64,000 nt of DNA from NCBI RefSeq assembly GCF_030287445.1, contig NZ_JASVWB010000002.1:992001-1056000 (forward strand), given 5' to 3'. The notes beneath the pieces were generated by a model. That model was not told the origin of the DNA, did no database searches, and was given only the letters and a program-made list of their open reading frames with translations. Positions 60,548 through 64,000 of the stretch are shown here, one piece after another (position 1 is the first letter of the stretch; the number at the start of each line of letters is the position of its first letter). The stretch is from Streptomyces sp. ALI-76-A (GTDB lineage Bacteria > Actinomycetota > Actinomycetes > Streptomycetales > Streptomycetaceae). The translations under genes were made by a program, and so were the position numbers.

Positions 60548-61358
60548 ATGATCGACAAGCTCCAGGCCCACTACGGATTCAACCGAATGCCCTTCGGCCG
60601 AGACCTCGCCCCAGGCATGCTGCACCGGCACGCGTCACACAACGAGGCCGTCGCCCGCATCACCTGGTGCATCGCCGAACGCTCCATTGGCGTCGTCACC
60701 GGCGAGGTCGGCGCGGGCAAGACCGTCTCCGTCCGCACCGTCCTGCACAGCATCGATCCGTCGAAACACACCGTGATCTACCTGCCCAACCCCCATGATC
60801 GGGGTCCGCGGCATCCACGAGGCCATCGTCACCGCCTTCGGACAGCAGCCCTCCCACCTCGGCTCCCGCCTCACCGCCCAGACCGGCCTCGCCCTCGCGG
60901 CCGAGCGCGAAGAACGCGGCCGGACCCCCGTCCACGTCATCGACGAGGCCCACCTGCTGTCCTACGAACAGCTCGAAGCCATCCGCATGCTCACCAACCA
61001 GGCCATGGACCAGGACTCGCCACTGTCCTGTCTGCTCGTCGGCCAGCCCACCCTCCGCCGGACGATGAAACTCGCCGTCCTGGCCGCCCTCGAACAGCGA
61101 ACCGCCCTGCGCTACACGATGCCCGGCATGACCTCCACCGAGACGGCCAGCTACATCAAGCACCACCTCGGCCTCGCCGGCCGCAGCGATCAGCTGTTCA
61201 CCGACGACGCGGTCACGTTGATCCACACCACCGCGCGAGGCTTCCCCCGCGCGGTCAACAACCTCTGCCTACAGTCTCTCGTCGCCACGTTCGCGGCAGG
61301 CAAATCCCTCGTCGACGAGAAGGCGGCACAGTCCGCCGTCACCGAAGTCCTCGACTAA
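60548..61358 (+). pseudogene. TniB/ExeA-like AAA ATPase, frameshifted
   Basis: GGAGG precedes the ATG at 60548. The first frame gives MIDKLQAHYGFNRMPFGRDL and the P-loop GEVGAGKT, reaching LPNP at about 60791. The frame one base over continues with MIGVRGIHEAIVTAFGQQPS, Walker B VHVIDEAHLL, and a C-terminus ending AAQSAVTEVLD at 61358. One extra C in a run of five at 60790-60794 separates them. Without it the protein would be an intact target-selection ATPase of about 270 aa. Sequencing error or an inactivating insertion are both possible. Confidence 0.75.
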
Positions 61359-61388
61359 CTGGCTGCGAGAGCAGAGGCAACACCACGG

Positions 61389-61688
61389 CTAACTGATCGT
61401 GTCAGGAAGGTCAGCGGACTTTGTATCGGCGACCAGCTCGGCAAGCTGGAAGAAGTACTCGAACTGAGAGAGACGCCCGTTGACCCGAACGAAGTAGGAC
61501 CGGTCCGAGCACTTGAACACCTCACGCCGCTTGACCTTCGTGACGTCCAGGTCATAGCTGTTCACCTCCTTCGCGAACCTGGCCATCGCCTCTTCCGCAC
61601 TGCCTTCGAACTCGGCCAGGGTGCGGACACTGGACGCTTCGGCGGCGACCCCTCCAACCGGAGTGACGAGCACTATCCATCGCGACAT
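61389..61688 (-). CDS. small passenger protein of the transposon
   Basis: A 99-aa protein opening MSRWIVLVTPVGGVAAEASS with SYDLDVTKVKRREVFKCSDR and SYFVRVNGRLSQFEYFFQLA, a normal soluble composition. It lies inside the transposon, opposite in direction to the transposition genes. Function unknown. Confidence 0.55.
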   Translation of the reverse strand: MSRWIVLVTPVGGVAAEASSVRTLAEFEGSAEEAMARFAKEVNSYDLDVTKVKRREVFKCSDRSYFVRVNGRLSQFEYFFQLAELVADTKSADLPDTIS

Positions 61689-61914
61689 AACTGAACCCGA
61701 CTCTCCTAATCCGACTGGTCAATGACTGTCACGATCTTGGCACCCCCACGGCGCGACTGTCCGGCACCTTGCCGACCCAACCGGCACCTCGCCGACGATC
61801 GCCCTGCCGGAATCACCCCGGCAGGGCGATCGCTCTTTCATTCGTCGGCACGCTCAATGCCGCGCCGGTCGGCATTTTCAGCGCCGCCCAACAGCCAGGT
61901 GCGGGAGAGGGGCG

Positions 61915-62367
61915 TCAACGGTCGTCATCCAGGGGCTCCAGGACGTCGGCCGCCGTGATGTCGCCCCGGATCAGCAGGAGGGCGACAGCGTGGGCCCGGT
62001 CGTGCGTGCCAGTCTTCTTGTAGATGCGCCGCAGGTGGGTCTTGATCGTGTCCTCGGAGAGGAACAGGTCCGCGCCGGTCTTCGCGTTGGACATGCCGCG
62101 CGCCACGCGGACGATGACCTGCTTCTCGCGGGCGGTGAGCGGGTGCGTCAGCGAGGGCGGGAGCATCCCCAGGTCGCGCAGGTGGCCGCGCCTGCCCCGG
62201 TGGAACGCCGCCTCCAAGTGGGGCATGACGGCCCGCAGGTAGGTGGCGACGACGTTGCGCTGCGACAGCCAGGCCGCCCGCGTCTTCTCTGTGGCGTCGG
62301 CCAGGTCGTGGGTCAGTTCCTCGCGCCAGGTCGGGGGGCGCGTCTCGGTGGGTTGGGCTGAGGACAT
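61915..62367 (-). CDS. LuxR-type HTH regulator (150 aa)
   Basis: Residues about 75-135 read PLTAREKQVIVRVARGMSNA, then SEDTIKTHLRRIYKKTGTHD, the LuxR/NarL C-terminal DNA-binding domain. The N-terminal 70 residues are helical and lack a receiver or ligand domain, so input is unclear. It lies just outside the transposon right end. The stop is 34 bp from that end, so the gene appears complete. Confidence 0.8.
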   Translation of the reverse strand: MSSAQPTETRPPTWREELTHDLADATEKTRAAWLSQRNVVATYLRAVMPHLEAAFHRGRRGHLRDLGMLPPSLTHPLTAREKQVIVRVARGMSNAKTGADLFLSEDTIKTHLRRIYKKTGTHDRAHAVALLLIRGDITAADVLEPLDDDR

Positions 62368-63082
62368 GTCAGCGCTCCTTGCGCTTACGGAACTTCAAGA
62401 ATTGCTGGCCGCGCGGAGCATCGGTTCGGCCAGGGCTTGGCCCGCCTCGGGGCGGCAGTTGGGAGACGGGCGCGTCGTCTGGTGGGTGACGGGCGCGTCG
62501 TCCCGGGAACGGGGTCGGCCGTCGGCGCCCCGCTCGGGTCCTGCTCATCGGTGTCGATCAGCCCGCCACGCACGGAGGCTCGTGCGTGCACCTGCACTCG
62601 GCCCACGGGCACGGTGCCCGGCCAGCCGAAGTGGCGCTCTGCGGGCGGCGGGGCCGCTGGAGGCCGGGGCCGCGGACGTAGTCAGGGACGTCGCTCACCA
62701 CAGCACTCGTCCACTCCGCGGTCGTTGACCGAGGTGCCGGGATCGTCGACCGTGCGCGGCTGCCGCTCGAACGTCGGCGGCCCTTCCAGCTCACCGCAAG
62801 GTGCCGAGCGTCACGGGCTTGCCCGCCTCGGCGAGGGCCTTGAGGGGGGCGGGTGATGCGCGGTTCGTCGTAGCCCACCTGAATGGCGCGTGTGGCCATC
62901 GAGCGAACGCCGTGGAAGCTGTGCAGCGGGTACTAGTCGCAGAAGCCTTTGGCGACCTTCATGGCGCGCTGGCTCACGGTCGGCACGCTGCCGCCTGGGG
63001 CGGCAGAACCCGAAGGGTTCTCTATGTGGTTACCGTCTCTGTCTATGAGCGCCTGGTTTACCGGCGCCTGATTTCCCGTCCC
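62368..63082. other. weakly coding region, possibly decayed genes
   Basis: On the minus strand two frames look partly natural: 62558-62899 (start MATRAIQVGYDEPRITRPPQ) and 62385-62612 (MPVGRVQVHARASVRGGLID). They overlap in different frames, and each turns into Arg/Pro/Ser-rich sequence. This may be one gene with a frameshift. I do not call a CDS. Confidence 0.3.
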
Positions 63083-63301
63083 TCATGGCCCCGATTCCGG
63101 CGGATTCTCTGGCGCCGGATTATCAGGCGCTGGTTGCTCGCCCTGAAGCAGCTCCGCGTCATCACACACGACCTGCTCGTGCCGGAAGGTGCCCTTGTCG
63201 GTGCGCTCCCTGGTCCGCTCAGGTAGCCGAACTCCTCCAACGGCGGCCTGGGTGGTCTCGTATCCGGCCTCTTCGAGGTGGTGCTTGAGCTGGTTGACCA
63301 A
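63083..63301 (-). CDS. hypothetical small protein, start uncertain
   Basis: The frame reads VNQLKHHLEEAGYETTQAAV, then GGVRLPERTRERTDKGTFRH, an ordinary soluble sequence, from a TTG at 63301. In-frame sequence upstream (TDSARTTHNLQHL) is also natural-looking, but no standard start codon precedes it, so the true start may overlap the upstream gene or have been lost. Function unknown. Confidence 0.4.
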   Translation of the reverse strand: MVNQLKHHLEEAGYETTQAAVGGVRLPERTRERTDKGTFRHEQVVCDDAELLQGEQPAPDNPAPENPPESGP

Positions 63302-63332
63302 GTGCTGCAGGTTATGGGTCGTGCGAGCACTG

Positions 63333-64000
63333 TCAGTCCTCGTTCTCCTCTTCGCTGGCCCTGCCGATCTCTTCGTCGATGTACGCCGAGAGGAACTTGC
63401 TCGACAGCGGGTCGAAGCTGTACCGCCCTAACCAGCGCTTGAGGTACTCGACGGGCTCAGCGTTGCCGGGTTCGTCACGCACCTTGCCGATAGCCTCGGC
63501 GATCCACTTGGGGGTGTCCGTGCCGGGCCACTCCGGCGAGGTGCCCAGGCCGAGCGCGATCGCGTCGACCACGTCGGCGTCAGTGAGGGGCGTGCTGGCG
63601 CCGACCGGCGCATACGGGATCTCTCCGCCGAGCCGAGTGGCGACTTCATCCACCGAAGCCAGTTTACTGATCTGCTCTACCAGCGTTCCAATCTCATCCG
63701 GCTCACCCGTCAACGCGAGTTCTCCGAGGTCCTCCAGCTTGGTCACCAGGTCATACGACGGCTCCTCACGCAGCGCCAGGGCGAGAGCAACGAACGTTGC
63801 CGCCCGGCACTGGGCGTTGGCCGTCTTCAGCGCGGCGACTCGCTGGGTGAGGTCCTGACTCTGTGCCGGGCCTCGACTGAGTCGAGCCCGCAGCCGCTCC
63901 AGCTCGGCGATCTCGCTCGGTGCGAGCCAGGCCGCGACCTTCCGGCGCGTCTCTGGGTCGAAGCGCAGCGCCACGGGCCGCCCGTCCTCGGTGACCGCGC
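63333..64000 (-). CDS. hypothetical protein, 5' end beyond the window
   Basis: A GTG at 63974 could start a 213-aa product, but the same frame continues to the window edge as AVTEDGRPVALRFDPETRRK, which reads as a natural sequence, so the gene probably begins outside. The visible part is helical (IAELERLRARLSRGPAQSQD, AATFVALALALREEPSYDLV) and ends with an acidic tail (EIGRASEEENED). No family recognised. Confidence 0.55.
   Translation of the reverse strand, partial: AVTEDGRPVALRFDPETRRKVAAWLAPSEIAELERLRARLSRGPAQSQDLTQRVAALKTANAQCRAATFVALALALREEPSYDLVTKLEDLGELALTGEPDEIGTLVEQISKLASVDEVATRLGGEIPYAPVGASTPLTDADVVDAIALGLGTSPEWPGTDTPKWIAEAIGKVRDEPGNAEPVEYLKRWLGRYSFDPLSSKFLSAYIDEEIGRASEEENED

Larger units (their letters stand above)
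58279..61880 (+). mobile_element. TniA/TniB-like transposon with DUF6431-like gene
   Basis: The left end TGAAAATGCCTACAGGTGCG and the complement of the right end (TGAAAATGCCGACCGGCGCG) match at 17 of 20 positions, giving TG...CA termini. Internal subterminal repeats containing GGCACCTTGCCGAC occur near both ends (about 58372 and 61769), as in transposons whose transposase binds several end sites. It carries a zinc-finger protein, a DDE transposase, an AAA ATPase and one small passenger. I could not find a matching target duplication. Confidence 0.7.

Noticed and set aside
58270..61890. Target-site duplication of the TniA/TniB-like transposon
   Set aside because: The 5 bases outside the left end (GTCAC) and right end (GCGCC) do not match, so no duplication is claimed.
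1..64000. tRNA or rRNA genes as integration sites
   Set aside because: No cloverleaf with TTCGA-type T-loop and acceptor pairing was recognised; the ATTCGAA words in the array lack the surrounding stems.

Overview
The window is very GC-rich, starts genes frequently at GTG or TTG, and carries Streptomyces-type accessory families (trypsin/trypco2/STAND NTPase proteins, MazG-like and DUF6924-like proteins, secreted SH3-like proteins). It is best read as accessory DNA of a Streptomyces or close relative, either a chromosomal island or a large plasmid. No rRNA, tRNA or CRISPR array was seen.

Left flank (1-21.5 kb) is a mobile-DNA scrapyard with some intact islands. It holds a DUF6924-like gene running off the edge, unknown genes, a trypsin/STAND-NTPase conflict locus broken by frameshifts and by an IS481/IS3-like element (5979-7194), and serine recombinase, MazG and IS110 remnants. 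An IS701-type element (9809-11392) with 106-bp perfect inverted repeats sits next to an IS5-type element (11397-12292), the two sharing CTAG targets. Then come a tyrosine recombinase overlapping a HEPN/zinc-ribbon gene, a 1243-aa protein ending in a PD-(D/E)XK nuclease domain, an RmlD-like reductase, a tyrosine-recombinase tail and a divergent XRE regulator.

The core (21.7-53.3 kb) is a co-oriented + strand array that looks like an atypical conjugative machine. It has a VirB2-like two-TM protein, a membrane-tethered lysozyme+CHAP hydrolase, several membrane-anchored exported proteins of one architecture, a relaxase-like protein with an HVHCH motif, an Hsp100/Clp-type double AAA+ ATPase interrupted by a LAGLIDADG intein in its second P-loop, a tail-anchored coiled-coil protein, and a 1348-aa VirD4/TraG-type coupling ATPase. 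No VirB4-like ATPase was recognised. Directly downstream of the coupling ATPase is the most remarkable gene, an 1848-aa single-chain homologue of the two large subunits of cellular RNA polymerase. It keeps the beta-type lysines (GDK...HGNKG) and the beta-prime-type DFDGD metal-binding triad. Operon starts in the core carry recurring AT-rich GATAG / CGAATG motifs. I infer that the element may transcribe its own genes, or incoming transferred DNA, with its own polymerase.

The right flank (53.3-64 kb) is on the minus strand: two small membrane proteins, a likely type II toxin-antitoxin pair, a chain of unknown plasmid-type genes, then a 3.6-kb TniA/TniB-like transposon (58279-61880) with recognisable terminal inverted repeats, a LuxR-type HTH gene, and weakly supported genes up to a 5'-truncated gene at the edge. 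Several genes (HU-like, TniB-like, IS701 transposase) are broken by single-base shifts, two of them clearly at homopolymers, so sequencing error must be excluded before calling them pseudogenes.
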